NCBI RefSeq assembly: GCF_000507845.1
Contig: NZ_KI669454.1
Coordinates: 906,604 to 970,603 of the forward strand
DNA length: 64,000 nucleotides
Source: Helicobacter macacae MIT 99-5501
GTDB lineage: Bacteria; Campylobacterota; Campylobacteria; Campylobacterales; Helicobacteraceae
Direction: 5' to 3'
Shown one piece after another: positions 7,659-16,386 of this stretch; position 1 is the stretch's first letter; every line of letters begins with the position of its first letter. A program made the translations under genes and the position numbers. A model generated the notes under the pieces. That model saw only the letters and a list, made by a program, of their open reading frames with translations, was not told the DNA's origin and did not search any database.

Positions 7659-8594
7659 TTGCAAAATCAAAAATCCACCACAAAAATCACAAAAAGTGCA
7701 AAAACCATATTTACAAAAACTATGTCTACAAAAACCGCATTTACAAAAACCACGCACTCACAAAACGCCTTGATTTTGGCATATAAGCCTGCTTTTATCA
7801 CAAGCAATGCTTTTTTGGGCAAAATAAAGCGCAAATATGGCTTAGCCAAAGCTGGCTTTAGCGGGACACTCGACCCTTTTGCACAAGGCTCTTTGCTAAT
7901 AGCAAGTGGGGCTTATACAAAACTTTTGCCATTTATAAACACCGAGCCGAAGCGATATGAAGCGGTGCTATGGCTTGGAGCAAAATCAAAAAGCCTTGAT
8001 ATAGAAAATTTTTTGGGTGTGGAGAGTGTGTCAAAATTTAGCCAAAACCAAATAACCAAAGTTTTGCAAAATCTGTGTGGGAATATCACTTACACACCTC
8101 CTAGTTTTAGTGCCAAAAAAATATCTGGCAAGAGGGCTTATGCACTCGCTCGCTCTGGGGAGGAGGTAAATCTAGCGCAAAGCACGATGAGTGTGTATTC
8201 TTTGGAGATTTTGGGATATAACCACCCATTTTTACACTTCTCAAGCGAAGTTTCTAAAGGAAGCTATGTGCGCTCTTTGGGTGAGCTAATCGCACAAAAT
8301 CTAGGCGTAAGTGGGGTTTTAAGCGCACTAAAGCGCACAAAAGAGGGGGATTTGTGCGCAAAAAAGGGTGTAGAGATTTTTCTAAATCCGCTAGAAGTTT
8401 TGCCTTTTGAGCGATTGGAGTTGGATTCTCATTATGAGGATTTGATAAAAAATGGTGCAAAAATTTGCATAAAAAACACCAAAAGTGGTATTTTCGTAGT
8501 TCAATTTAGCGAATTTTTCTCTATAATAGAGATTCTAAAAGATGGCAACATCAAGTATCTATGTAATAGGATTTTGTATGCTGATACTCTCTAG
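7659..8594 (+). CDS. truB: tRNA pseudouridine(55) synthase TruB
   Basis: TruB isomerises uridine 55 in the tRNA T-loop. The catalytic motif [15 protein letters not shown] carries the essential Asp at residue 72 of the longest frame. [30 protein letters not shown] and [14 protein letters not shown] are further family blocks. The longest frame starts with TTG 7659; ATG 7722 is an alternative that would remove 21 residues. The extension contains three 15-bp units (7710-7754) reading [15 protein letters not shown], which is unlike any TruB core. It overlaps csrA by 17 nt, implying translational coupling. Confidence 0.9.
   Translation: MQNQKSTTKITKSAKTIFTKTMSTKTAFTKTTHSQNALILAYKPAFITSNAFLGKIKRKYGLAKAGFSGTLDPFAQGSLLIASGAYTKLLPFINTEPKRYEAVLWLGAKSKSLDIENFLGVESVSKFSQNQITKVLQNLCGNITYTPPSFSAKKISGKRAYALARSGEEVNLAQSTMSVYSLEILGYNHPFLHFSSEVSKGSYVRSLGELIAQNLGVSGVLSALKRTKEGDLCAKKGVEIFLNPLEVLPFERLELDSHYEDLIKNGAKICIKNTKSGIFVVQFSEFFSIIEILKDGNIKYLCNRILYADTL
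7710..7754 (+). repeat. 15-bp tandem repeat (x3) near the start of truB
   Basis: Three consecutive 15-bp units share the core TACAAAAAC and encode [10 protein letters not shown] and FTKTT. Unit loss or gain would keep the frame. The repeat lies upstream of the conserved TruB fold and may or may not be translated, depending on the true start. Confidence 0.75.
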
Positions 8595-8808
8595 GAAGCA
8601 AGATGAAAGCATTGTCATTGGCGATAGCGTGATGATAAAAGTCGTCTCTATTGATAGAGGAAGCGTAAAGCTCGGCTTTGAAGCACCACCCAAAATGCTT
8701 ATACTTCGTGCCGAGCTAAAAGATGCTGTCATAAAAGAAAACAAAAAAGCTGTAAAAACCGCTAGCGATGAGGTTTTGACAGATTTTTCTAAACATATCA
8801 AACGCTAA
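8578..8808 (+). CDS. csrA: Carbon storage regulator CsrA
   Basis: CsrA is a dimeric RNA-binding protein that blocks or stabilises mRNAs by binding GGA motifs, and in this group it affects motility and virulence genes. The 76 residues begin [16 protein letters not shown], the standard family start, and contain the conserved beta-strand block [19 protein letters not shown] use ATG 8578, inside the last codons of truB (17-nt overlap). The C-terminal tail is longer and more charged than in E. coli, as is usual in Campylobacterota. In Campylobacter the CsrA antagonist is FliW; none is visible here. Confidence 0.95.
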   Translation: MLILSRKQDESIVIGDSVMIKVVSIDRGSVKLGFEAPPKMLILRAELKDAVIKENKKAVKTASDEVLTDFSKHIKR

Positions 8809-8817
8809 ATTACGCTA

Positions 8818-9975
8818 ATGATTCTAAAAGCTTACCCAAAAATCAATATCTACCTAAAAATCATCGATTTTGATGGCAACTATCACTTGCTAGAGTCCCG
8901 CTTCGCTCGTATAAAAGGCAAACTCTATGATGAAATAGAAATCACAGAATCTAACAACGGCAAAGACATTATTGAGGGGGATTTTGGCTGTGATGCAAAA
9001 GATTCTAGCGTAGCGTGCGCATTGCGACTTCTTAGAGAGAAATACCCCAAACAATTTCCACCTGTGCATATAAAAGTAGCAAAGCATATCCCAAAAGGTG
9101 CTGGGCTAGGTGGAGGAAGCTCCAATGCTGGGTGCGTGCTAAATGGGATAGATTCTATGTTTTGCCTTGAGCTATCAAACGAGGAGCTAAACGCTATGGC
9201 AAAGCGCGTTGGTGCAGATGTGGCGTTTTTTGTAAGTGGTGTGGATTTTGCAGAAGTGGGGGGAGTGGGTGAGAAAATCACACCGCACAAAATCCCAAGC
9301 GATGATATTAGTGAGTTTGAAATCTACACACCTGATATTTTTTGCGATACGCGCGCAGTGTATAGGCAATATCGCTCTATGATAGAAAAGCAAATCCTAA
9401 AACTTAGCCCCAAAGATATGTTTGCAGATTTTAGCAATCAAAAAGTGCTAGACTTTGGAGAAGTGCAAGGTTTAGCACAAGATGGGCAAGCTATGCAGCG
9501 CAATTCTTATGCTTGTGAAAGGTTTGCTTCTCTTGCCACACTTAATGATTTGTTTGCCCCTGCGTGTGCGCTATATCCACAACTGCTAGAAGTCGCCCAA
9601 GAGCTAGGAGAGGGGTGGTTTTTCTCTGGTAGTGGAAGCAGCTTTTTTCGCGCACTTGGTGTAGCAAAAAACGCCACAGATTCCACAAAAGAAGCAAAAT
9701 CCACAAAAGCAGATTCTAGTAATGTGGCAGATTTTGACAAGGCACAATTAGACAAAACACGACTAAATGAAACGCAACTAGATGAAGCACAATCAAGCAA
9801 AGCACAGACTCAATCAAAAGAAACAAAAGACATTGATTCTCAAAAAATAGATTCCAATCAGGGTAGCACACGGGGTTTAGCGCAAGATTTTGCCAAAGAA
9901 TCTAAGCAAGATTCTAATGAGTCCACTAAGAAAGAATCTAAAAAGCCTTTAGATTCCCCCTCACTTTTTGAGTAA
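8818..9975 (+). CDS. ispE: 4-diphosphocytidyl-2-C-methyl-D-erythritol kinase with a 100-residue low-complexity tail
   Basis: IspE phosphorylates CDP-methylerythritol in the MEP isoprenoid pathway. GHMP-kinase motifs are clear: AYPKINIYLKI near the start, PKGAGLGGGSSNAG at residues 92-105 (ATP loop) and FSGSGSSFF at 269-277. The family is usually 260-280 residues; this one has 385. Residues ~285-385 are hydrophilic and rich in Ser, Lys, Asp and Gln, partly encoded by five 15-bp units at 9736-9810 (DKAQL, DKTRL, NETQL, DEAQS, SKAQT). The tail is probably disordered. The gene lies nine bases after csrA in one operon and before smpB. Confidence 0.93.
   Translation: MILKAYPKINIYLKIIDFDGNYHLLESRFARIKGKLYDEIEITESNNGKDIIEGDFGCDAKDSSVACALRLLREKYPKQFPPVHIKVAKHIPKGAGLGGGSSNAGCVLNGIDSMFCLELSNEELNAMAKRVGADVAFFVSGVDFAEVGGVGEKITPHKIPSDDISEFEIYTPDIFCDTRAVYRQYRSMIEKQILKLSPKDMFADFSNQKVLDFGEVQGLAQDGQAMQRNSYACERFASLATLNDLFAPACALYPQLLEVAQELGEGWFFSGSGSSFFRALGVAKNATDSTKEAKSTKADSSNVADFDKAQLDKTRLNETQLDEAQSSKAQTQSKETKDIDSQKIDSNQGSTRGLAQDFAKESKQDSNESTKKESKKPLDSPSLFE
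9736..9810 (+). repeat. 15-bp degenerate tandem repeat (x5) in the ispE tail
   Basis: Five consecutive 15-bp units beginning GACAAGGCACAATTA, GACAAAACACGACTA, AATGAAACGCAACTA, GATGAAGCACAATCA and AGCAAAGCACAGACT. Because 15 is a multiple of three, copy-number change alters only tail length. Confidence 0.85.
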
Positions 9976-10020
9976 TGATTTTACTAAAAAAAGCACAATA
10001 AAAATCCAAAAGCCACAAAA

Positions 10021-10476
10021 ATGATAGCCCAAAACAAAAAAGCTCTTTTTGATTATGAGATTTTAGAAAAGCTAGAAGCAGGCGTAGTCCTACTTGGCTC
10101 GGAGGTAAAATCACTTCGCAAATCCCGCTGCAACCTCAAAGATAGCTTTGTGCGCTTTGTAAAGGGAGAGGCTTTTATCTTTGGTATGCACATTTCATTT
10201 CTCTCAAGTGTAAATCCACACTTCCGTCCCGATGAGAAACGTGCTAGAAAGCTACTACTCCACCAAAAAGAAATCAACAAATGGCTTGGCAAAGTATCAC
10301 AAGAGGGGCTTACTATCGTGCCTTTGATGATTTATTTCAACAAAAAAGGCAAAGTAAAACTTCAAATCGCCCTAGCAAAGGGCAAAAATCTGCACGATAA
10401 GCGCGAAGCCCTAAAGAAAAAAATCCTTGATAGAGAGGCGAGAGCGAATTTTAAAGATTTTGGCAAAAAACTCTAA
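10021..10476 (+). CDS. smpB: SsrA-binding protein SmpB
   Basis: SmpB binds tmRNA and delivers it to stalled ribosomes for trans-translation. The 151 residues carry the family signatures [38 protein letters not shown], the FGMHIS beta strand and the basic C-terminal helix ([20 protein letters not shown]) that mimics the codon-anticodon helix in the decoding centre. It follows ispE by 45 bp as in other Helicobacter. The tmRNA gene itself (ssrA) is not in this window. Confidence 0.95.
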   Translation: MIAQNKKALFDYEILEKLEAGVVLLGSEVKSLRKSRCNLKDSFVRFVKGEAFIFGMHISFLSSVNPHFRPDEKRARKLLLHQKEINKWLGKVSQEGLTIVPLMIYFNKKGKVKLQIALAKGKNLHDKREALKKKILDREARANFKDFGKKL

Positions 10477-10515
10477 AAAATGCCAAAGAGAGTGTTATAG
10501 ATTCCATTGCATTTG

Positions 10516-10524
10516 TGCTATAAT
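10516..10524 (+). promoter_or_regulatory. Extended -10 promoter of exbBD
   Basis: TGCTATAAT is a perfect TGnTATAAT extended -10 element, the main housekeeping promoter signature in Helicobacter. It lies 38 bp before the exbB start, which places the start of transcription near 10531 and separates exbBD from the truB-smpB group. Confidence 0.75.
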
Positions 10525-10561
10525 CCGTAATTACTTTGAATTTTGAGAGAAGGAATTTTCC

Positions 10562-11233
10562 GTGAAAGAAATGGTAGATTACGGTGTGCTAGGGTTTTTG
10601 GGAATGCTATCTGTGGTGGTTGTGGCTATCGCTATTGAGCGGTTGTGGTTTTTTGCCACAGTGCGTGTTGATGACTACAACGATAGGCGATTTTTAGAGC
10701 TTGATTTGCACAAACGACTTACGCTATTGGCGACTATCGGTTCAAATGCTCCATATATAGGGCTTTTGGGGACTGTGGCTGGGATTATGATAACATTCGT
10801 AGAAATCGGCGCAGATTCAAATGTAGACACAGGCGCGATAATGACGGGGCTTTCTCTCGCGCTAAAAGCCACAGCTGCTGGGCTAATCGTGGCAATACCA
10901 AGTATCGTAACATATAACCTGCTAACAAGAAAAGCAGATGTCGTGCTAACGCTATGGGATATTCATCATAAGCCCTACACAGATCCACCTAGAGTGGCAA
11001 CGACTCGACCGATGAGTAGCGCGCAAGTAGCCCAAGCTCAACAAGTGTCCACGCAACAATCTCAAATATCTCAAATGCAAAGACAAGCCCAAATGCAAGC
11101 TCAAATGCAAGGACAGGTAGGACGAACCACCCAAAATCCACAGCCAACCACTACCCAGCAATCCACCCAAAACTTAAGGCCACAGGGTAGCACACTAGGT
11201 GCAGGCTCTACAACCAATCCACCGCGCGTTTGA
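10562..11233 (+). CDS. exbB: ExbB/TolQ-type proton channel subunit with a Gln-rich tail
   Basis: ExbB forms the pentameric inner-membrane channel that, with ExbD, energises TonB for uptake of iron and other ligands. Three membrane segments are visible at about 8-31, 60-82 and 95-121, with the conserved NAPYIGLLGTVAGIM and LALKATAAGLIVAIPS blocks. Helicobacter ExbB is usually ~150 residues; here residues ~145-223 add a Gln/Thr/Ser-rich, probably disordered cytoplasmic tail. Translation starts with GTG 10562 behind AAGGA. exbD follows 41 bp downstream. Candidate client in this window: the TonB receptor at 41755-44248. Confidence 0.9.
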   Translation: MKEMVDYGVLGFLGMLSVVVVAIAIERLWFFATVRVDDYNDRRFLELDLHKRLTLLATIGSNAPYIGLLGTVAGIMITFVEIGADSNVDTGAIMTGLSLALKATAAGLIVAIPSIVTYNLLTRKADVVLTLWDIHHKPYTDPPRVATTRPMSSAQVAQAQQVSTQQSQISQMQRQAQMQAQMQGQVGRTTQNPQPTTTQQSTQNLRPQGSTLGAGSTTNPPRV

Positions 11234-11274
11234 TGAGAAAAAAATATACAAAAGAATTTCATAAGGTGTAAGAA

Positions 11275-11667
11275 ATGGCAATGAAAAAAATGGATTCTAT
11301 GAATCTTGTGCCTTTTATTGATATTATGCTTGTGCTTCTAGTCATCGTGCTGACTACCGCGTCATTTATCAACACTTCGCGCATACAAGTCAATGTCCCA
11401 AAGGTAAGCGATGGTGAGCACTCAAATGAAGCCGCACCCAAAAAACCTGTGAATATAACTATTGATAGCGAGGGAAAATACTATATCGAAAACGACAATG
11501 TATCGCTAGAGGAGCTACGCAAAGCACTTCGTAGCTACGAAAAAGACACGCCTATTATCCTAAATGGCGATTCTAAAAGCAATCTTGATAGTTTCGTGCA
11601 AGTAATGGATACGCTTCAAGCGCAAGGACTAAAAGAGCTCTACATTGTCGTAGAAGAAGAGAAGTAG
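11275..11667 (+). CDS. exbD: ExbD/TolR-type proton channel subunit
   Basis: The 130-residue partner of ExbB has one N-terminal membrane helix and a periplasmic domain. The protonatable aspartate of the helix is D16 in VPFIDIMLVLLVIVL, the equivalent of the essential Asp of E. coli ExbD. The periplasmic part (VNVPKVSDGE, VNITIDSEGKYYI, LNGDSKSNLDSFVQVMD) follows the ExbD/TolR fold. AAGGTG lies upstream of ATG 11275. A tonB gene does not follow; the next gene is on the other strand, unlike H. pylori where rpmH-rnpA come next. Confidence 0.93.
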   Translation: MAMKKMDSMNLVPFIDIMLVLLVIVLTTASFINTSRIQVNVPKVSDGEHSNEAAPKKPVNITIDSEGKYYIENDNVSLEELRKALRSYEKDTPIILNGDSKSNLDSFVQVMDTLQAQGLKELYIVVEEEK

Positions 11668-11763
11668 CGTGGTAATAGCGTAGAGATAAAACAATAACGC
11701 ACAAAAGCCACAGAACCAGCCTTTTTGCAAATTACCAAAATATTCCTAAAAATCTCACAGACT

Positions 11764-12681
11764 TTACTCACATACCAAAAGTTTTGCAAAATCTACTTTT
11801 TCTCCTTTTTTTATTACGCCTTTTTGTCCTAGCCGATATAGCGCGAAGTCATACCTTATCGGGTCATCTTTGTCAAATCGCGCTAGATTTTCACTCACTT
11901 CAAGCACCGCTTTGAAGTCATAGCTTTTGCGATTTAGCAATCCTAAAGCGCGACATACGCCAAATGTATGCGTATCAAGTGGCAAAAGTAGCTCGCTTGG
12001 GCAAATATACTCCCTCCACAATCCTAAATCTACATTATCTTCCCTTACCATCCAGCGCAAAAACATATTCCACCGCTTCAGTGGCGAGCTAGGTAGCACG
12101 GAGGTATTTGGTAGTGACGTGCCTACCAAAAACGCAAATCCATTAGGCTTTGAAGTGTGGCTTTCTAGCGTGTAGTTTAGCTTTATGGCATATTTTTTTG
12201 CGACTTGCCAAATCATTTCTATACACTCATTGATAAGCAGATAAATAGGCTTTGGATGCGATTTATGCAAATGTAAAATAGATTCTAACGCACGATTTTG
12301 CTTCATCTCACAAAGTGCCAAAAAAAATAACTTGACTTCTACTGCTTTTTGGAAGCGATAGTATGGAAAATCGCTCGCCACAATCTCTTCGCTAGAATCT
12401 AGCAATCCAAAATCTAAAGAATCCAAAAACTTCAAAATCGCTCTAACATTCCCATAAGCAAAAAGAGCGCAAACAAGCGCGATATAAGCAATCTCATCTA
12501 GGTTTTTTGTGCTCTTTTTATTGTTTATATATTCTTTGACTTTTAGTAGAGGGTCTAGATTTTGCCTATTTATCGCTTCTTGTGAGTTGTAGGACTCGTA
12601 GTGGAAATCTAGTATGCGTTTTAGGATTTTATTAGTTTGTGTAGAATATTGCGGATTTTTTTGTTGTTTTTTTGCTTTCAT
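11764..12681 (-). CDS. TIGR02757/DUF2400 family protein
   Basis: A 305-residue cytoplasmic protein. The pattern NRQNLDPLLKVKEY, then DEIAYIALVCALFAYGNVRAI, and the later SPLKRWNMFLRWMVREDNVDLGLW with DTHTFGVCRALGLLNRKSYD are characteristic of the TIGR02757 (DUF2400) family, whose helical fold resembles the HhH-GPD DNA glycosylases and which has no assigned activity. The ATG at 12681 is preceded only by a weak AAAAAGA. It follows the DUF455 gene on the same strand after 135 bp. Confidence 0.85.
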   Translation of the reverse strand: MKAKKQQKNPQYSTQTNKILKRILDFHYESYNSQEAINRQNLDPLLKVKEYINNKKSTKNLDEIAYIALVCALFAYGNVRAILKFLDSLDFGLLDSSEEIVASDFPYYRFQKAVEVKLFFLALCEMKQNRALESILHLHKSHPKPIYLLINECIEMIWQVAKKYAIKLNYTLESHTSKPNGFAFLVGTSLPNTSVLPSSPLKRWNMFLRWMVREDNVDLGLWREYICPSELLLPLDTHTFGVCRALGLLNRKSYDFKAVLEVSENLARFDKDDPIRYDFALYRLGQKGVIKKGEKVDFAKLLVCE

Positions 12682-12816
12682 TGGTTGTCTTTTTTAAGGT
12701 GTGAAAAATGCTTTGGCATTATAGCCAAAATTTGTATAGTCAAAATCTGCTATCACAAAAATTGCCATTTCAGGCAAAGCCAAAATCAAATTTCACACTA
12801 TTTCACGCTAAATACT

Positions 12817-13713
12817 CTAAGTTTCTGCAAAATCTACACTATGTTTGCTAAATCTATCTTTATAAAATCTATCTATCCTCTCACACTCCTCTTTGCTAAA
12901 GCCACTCTCTAGCCTTGCTTGAACATTTAGGATTTTCCCTGCTAGAACAAATCCGCTAAACTTCTTACAAATCTCTATGAAATCCCCACAGCTTTTTCTG
13001 CTTAAATCATTTTTATCCCCACTTTCTTTTATCTTGTCTTGTTTTTGGGCGAACTCCCACCATTTACTTCCTTTGCTTACGTGAGCTATCTCATCGTGCA
13101 GTATAATCCCAAACACCCGCTCCACCTCACTCATAAATCCACAAAATCTATCTCCCCCAAAATCACTTTGTCGCAATTTTTTTAGCACAAAAGGATTGGC
13201 ATCAAGTCCTTTTGCCTCTAGCCCGCGATGAACCACTCCCATACGATAAATGAGATTTTCTCCTGTCGCACTCATCGCTTCATATAGCCCAAAATGCGAT
13301 GTAAAATCCCCATAATCAAACCCAATCTCTCCTAGCAAATCACGCAGTAAGAAAAAATGTCCAAACTCCTCATTTGCCACACCAAGCCAATCCCCATAAT
13401 AGCTTCTTGGCAAGTGCCTAAAACGATATGCAGAATCTAGCGCAAGGCTTATAGCGCAAAATTCAATGTGCGCGATAGAATGCAGTGTTTTGCCAAGACT
13501 TTCTTTTGACTTTATGCTTTTGCTTCGGTGGATTTTAGTGGGTTCTGTAAGTTTGCAGGGCGAAAACGAGACAAAATCTTTGTTTATGATTTGGCTGTGA
13601 TTTAGTGTGGTTTTTTGAGAGAGAAAATCCTCATACAAATCCCTAAACAACGCATAACGAGAATCTATATCTTTGCAAAAAAGCACAGATTCTAGTGCTA
13701 AGAAAAAATCCAT
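12817..13713 (-). CDS. DUF455 ferritin-like protein
   Basis: The product has 298 residues. The central region carries the DUF455 ferritin-like four-helix metal ligands: the HIEFCAISLALDSAYRF helix, NEEFGHFFLLRDLL, and later HDEIAHVSKGSKWWEF, which supply Glu/His pairs for a di-iron type site. The family has no proven reaction; relatives such as MiaE suggest oxygenase-like chemistry. ATG 13713 has AAAAAAGGA. Residues 30-75 are poorly conserved and Ser/Lys-rich. It sits between GT90 and DUF2400 genes, same strand. Confidence 0.85.
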   Translation of the reverse strand: MDFFLALESVLFCKDIDSRYALFRDLYEDFLSQKTTLNHSQIINKDFVSFSPCKLTEPTKIHRSKSIKSKESLGKTLHSIAHIEFCAISLALDSAYRFRHLPRSYYGDWLGVANEEFGHFFLLRDLLGEIGFDYGDFTSHFGLYEAMSATGENLIYRMGVVHRGLEAKGLDANPFVLKKLRQSDFGGDRFCGFMSEVERVFGIILHDEIAHVSKGSKWWEFAQKQDKIKESGDKNDLSRKSCGDFIEICKKFSGFVLAGKILNVQARLESGFSKEECERIDRFYKDRFSKHSVDFAET

Positions 13714-13862
13714 TTATTATCCTTTTTTGTTTTTACACATTTTTGCAGCGCACTTCAAAAACAATCAAAATTAAAAACACTAAAAAACAAAATCTACCAC
13801 ATTTGAAATTTATCGCAAAAAGTCGCACAAAAATTTATTGCCAATTTATCGCCACAATTTTG

Positions 13863-14993
13863 CTAGATTCCAAATAGTTCGCACTCCTCTCTAGTTATAT
13901 CAATCTGCCCACTCAAAGCAAAATATTTTCGTAACACAAGTAGATTGCACGCTTCCTCTATGCGAGGATTTTGAAATTTCGCGCAGTAATTTTGTGCGTT
14001 TTTTATGATTTCTTGCGCTTGGTTTTCGTGGCTTAGGTAGTGCTCTATCACAGATTCTATATCGCTATATTCATCATTTATCTCTGCATAATGCACGCCA
14101 GAAACTAGCTTTGATTCCATAAACCAGCTCTCATACTTTGGCTTTGGCATTATGCAAAGTGAGTTTGAGTTCATCACCCACTTTAGATTGCTAGCGACAT
14201 CATTTCCCTCCAAACTTAAGACAAATTTATATTCTAAATGTGCTTCTTTTGAGATTTTTGGCTTTGCAAATTCCACATTGTGCGTGCTACCACTTGTGTC
14301 GCCTATGTCGCATTTTGGGTGGTGGAAAAACTCTCGCAAAAATTTGTTTCTATGCTCTTGGAAGCACGCCCCACGAAAGACTAATGCGTCTTTTTTGTCT
14401 GCATAAGGGATTTTGTCTTTGAAAAAACAAAAATGCCTATTTTTTTCTAATTGCAATAAAATGCTATTTTGGTTTGATTCCCCCTCCCCCTCTGCGATAG
14501 ATTCTCCACCAAAATCCTTGCTAGATTCTTTCACAGAGTCTGCCTTAGATTTTGCTTTAGATTCTATCGGTCGTGTTTTTGTTATCGCAGGAGTGTCTAA
14601 GTAATAATTCACATCGCCAAATTCATAAGCCCACAAAAGATTATCTCTAAAATACCTACTCCACTCATAAGAGTCATAATAATACACAGTCGAGTATAGA
14701 CTTGATGGGCTATTATCCCCCACAAATCCTACACTTGGGGTTTGCAGACTTAGGCGAGGTTTTTTCCACTGCTCGCCTTTAGAAGTGTGTGAAGCGAGCA
14801 AGTTTGGCATTGGTAGGCTAAAGGAGGAGTTGATTTTGTGATAGTGATTTACGCGCTTAGCGATACTCTCTAAAGTAGCTTCATCAAAGTCTTTAAAAAT
14901 CCGCGCGATTTTGCTAGATAGACTTGCTTGAAAAAAGGCGCGAGGCATAAACGCTCTAGCGATACCCTTGAAATTATAGATAAATTTTGACAT
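13863..14993 (-). CDS. Glycosyltransferase family 90 (CAP10-like), probably LPS-related
   Basis: The product has 376 residues. The C-terminal half matches the CAP10/GT90 family: DALVFRGACFQEHRNKFL, the KFVLSLEGNDVASNLKWVM nucleotide-sugar segment with the acidic residue after it, MPKPKYESWFMES, and a helical YLSHENQAQEI end. Family members in bacteria add xylose, glucose or similar sugars to lipopolysaccharide or capsule. Residues ~143-177 are a Ser/Lys/Glu-rich insert (14463-14567) with no family equivalent. AAAGGAAA precedes ATG 14993, 74 bp after lptG. The LptG neighbour supports an envelope role; acceptor and sugar are unknown. Confidence 0.82.
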   Translation of the reverse strand: MSKFIYNFKGIARAFMPRAFFQASLSSKIARIFKDFDEATLESIAKRVNHYHKINSSFSLPMPNLLASHTSKGEQWKKPRLSLQTPSVGFVGDNSPSSLYSTVYYYDSYEWSRYFRDNLLWAYEFGDVNYYLDTPAITKTRPIESKAKSKADSVKESSKDFGGESIAEGEGESNQNSILLQLEKNRHFCFFKDKIPYADKKDALVFRGACFQEHRNKFLREFFHHPKCDIGDTSGSTHNVEFAKPKISKEAHLEYKFVLSLEGNDVASNLKWVMNSNSLCIMPKPKYESWFMESKLVSGVHYAEINDEYSDIESVIEHYLSHENQAQEIIKNAQNYCAKFQNPRIEEACNLLVLRKYFALSGQIDITREECELFGI

Positions 14994-15067
14994 TGTATTT
15001 TCCTTTGTTTTTAGCTGTGTTTTTTAGCGTGTATTGGCTTTAAGCGATTTTAGTTGATTGCCCACAC

Positions 15068-16147
15068 CTAATCCGCCTTTTTATTTAGCCTTGCATAATA
15101 CGCTATTGCTACACTAGCTAGTATAGCAATAGGCACAGGCACGGCGATTTCAGGGTAGATAATGTCTGTAATCGCAAATTGACTTAGTGCGAAAAACAGC
15201 CCCCACACAAGTAGTGCAAAAATGATAAAGCAAAATCCAAGCAAGTAGAGGTTTGTATACCTAGCAAGAGAGGGAGTATAATACCCGATGATAATCGCCA
15301 CAAATGGCACAAAAAGTGGGACTAAAATGAGTGAATACAAAATCGAGCGGGCTTTATCGGTGGAGATTTTTTGCGAGCGTAAGAGGGAGAGAGAATCTAG
15401 CGCGTCAACAATCGAAATCGATGGATTTGCTTGCGCAAAAGAATCTAGCACTTTTGGATTAAATTTCTCCAAAATCGGCAATCTATCTTTGGTGCTACTT
15501 GCAATGCCAGCATTGCCTAGATTCCAGCTTCTTGGCAAAACCTGCGTCTTTGCTTCTTGCAGCACCCAAACATCATTTTCAAAATATGCCTTTTTTGCTT
15601 GGATAAAAGACTCAAGTTTTTTTTCATCTTTATTGACTTCAAACACACGCACATTGTTTGCTTGGGCTAGGGAATTTATCGTGCCAAAAAATACATAGCT
15701 TTGATTATATTTGACAAACAAATCTTTTGTAGGTGTGCTAGAAGAGTCTTTGAAAAATGTCGCTACCTTTTCTCTAGCATAAGCAAATGGCGTGGCATTT
15801 AGCCCGATATAAAGACAAGTAAGCGCAAGGCTAAGCAAAAGCACAGGGCGCAAAAGCCTACGCCTAGAATACCCAAGTGCGAGCAATGCGGTGTATTGAC
15901 TAGATTTGATAAGTGTGAGGTAGCAAATCGCCATAGCCAAAAGTAGCGAGATAGGAAGTGTGAAATTTACCGCATACATAAAATCATAGGCAAAAAATAG
16001 CACGACAAGGTTGGCTGATTCTGCGAAATTATCGGCGTATTGGAGGCTATCAATACCGACAAAAAACAGCTCCAAAGCGATAAAAATCACCAAAAAATAG
16101 CGCATATAATATCGCCCGATAAAAAAAAACAACCTAAGTCGTGGCAT
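15068..16147 (-). CDS. lptG: LPS export permease LptG/LptF family
   Basis: One of the two membrane subunits of the LptBFG transporter that extracts LPS from the inner membrane. The 359 residues show six membrane segments (three at ~14-125, three at ~268-352) around a periplasmic beta domain (~130-260), the standard LptF/G layout. QYTALLALGYSRRRLLRPVLLLS is the conserved coupling-helix region. The rplY-pth-lptG order matches H. pylori (HP1496-HP1498, from memory), where this gene is the LptG type. AAAAGGA lies before ATG 16147. A T9 run (A9 at 16121-16129 on the plus strand) sits in codons 6-9. Confidence 0.85.
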   Translation of the reverse strand: MPRLRLFFFIGRYYMRYFLVIFIALELFFVGIDSLQYADNFAESANLVVLFFAYDFMYAVNFTLPISLLLAMAICYLTLIKSSQYTALLALGYSRRRLLRPVLLLSLALTCLYIGLNATPFAYAREKVATFFKDSSSTPTKDLFVKYNQSYVFFGTINSLAQANNVRVFEVNKDEKKLESFIQAKKAYFENDVWVLQEAKTQVLPRSWNLGNAGIASSTKDRLPILEKFNPKVLDSFAQANPSISIVDALDSLSLLRSQKISTDKARSILYSLILVPLFVPFVAIIIGYYTPSLARYTNLYLLGFCFIIFALLVWGLFFALSQFAITDIIYPEIAVPVPIAILASVAIAYYARLNKKAD

Positions 16148-16175
16148 ACTTGTCCTTTTTGTTTTTGTCTTGCTT

Positions 16176-16246
16176 GCTAGATTTTGCGCTTGATTTTGCT
16201 TATCTGTTATTTTATGCCAAAATCAACAATCTTAGCAAAATCTAGC
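16176..16246. repeat. Inverted pair of the recurrent 11-mer between pth and lptG
   Basis: GCTAGATTTTG at 16176-16186 and its exact complement CAAAATCTAGC at 16236-16246 face each other across 49 bp in the 239-bp gap between pth and lptG. This is the only place where two copies of this over-represented word occur as a close inverted pair, an arrangement reminiscent of uptake-sequence terminators in Neisseria. Confidence 0.5.
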
Positions 16247-16386
16247 ACAAAATATCTCAAATGAGATTTTGGAGAGAATCTACACTTGATTTTACTCCCT
16301 TATTTTTCACTTTACTTTTTTACCTCACTAATTTTGCCTCTTTTGCTTCCATCCTTTTTGTTGCACTTTGTTACGCTTTGTTGCAC

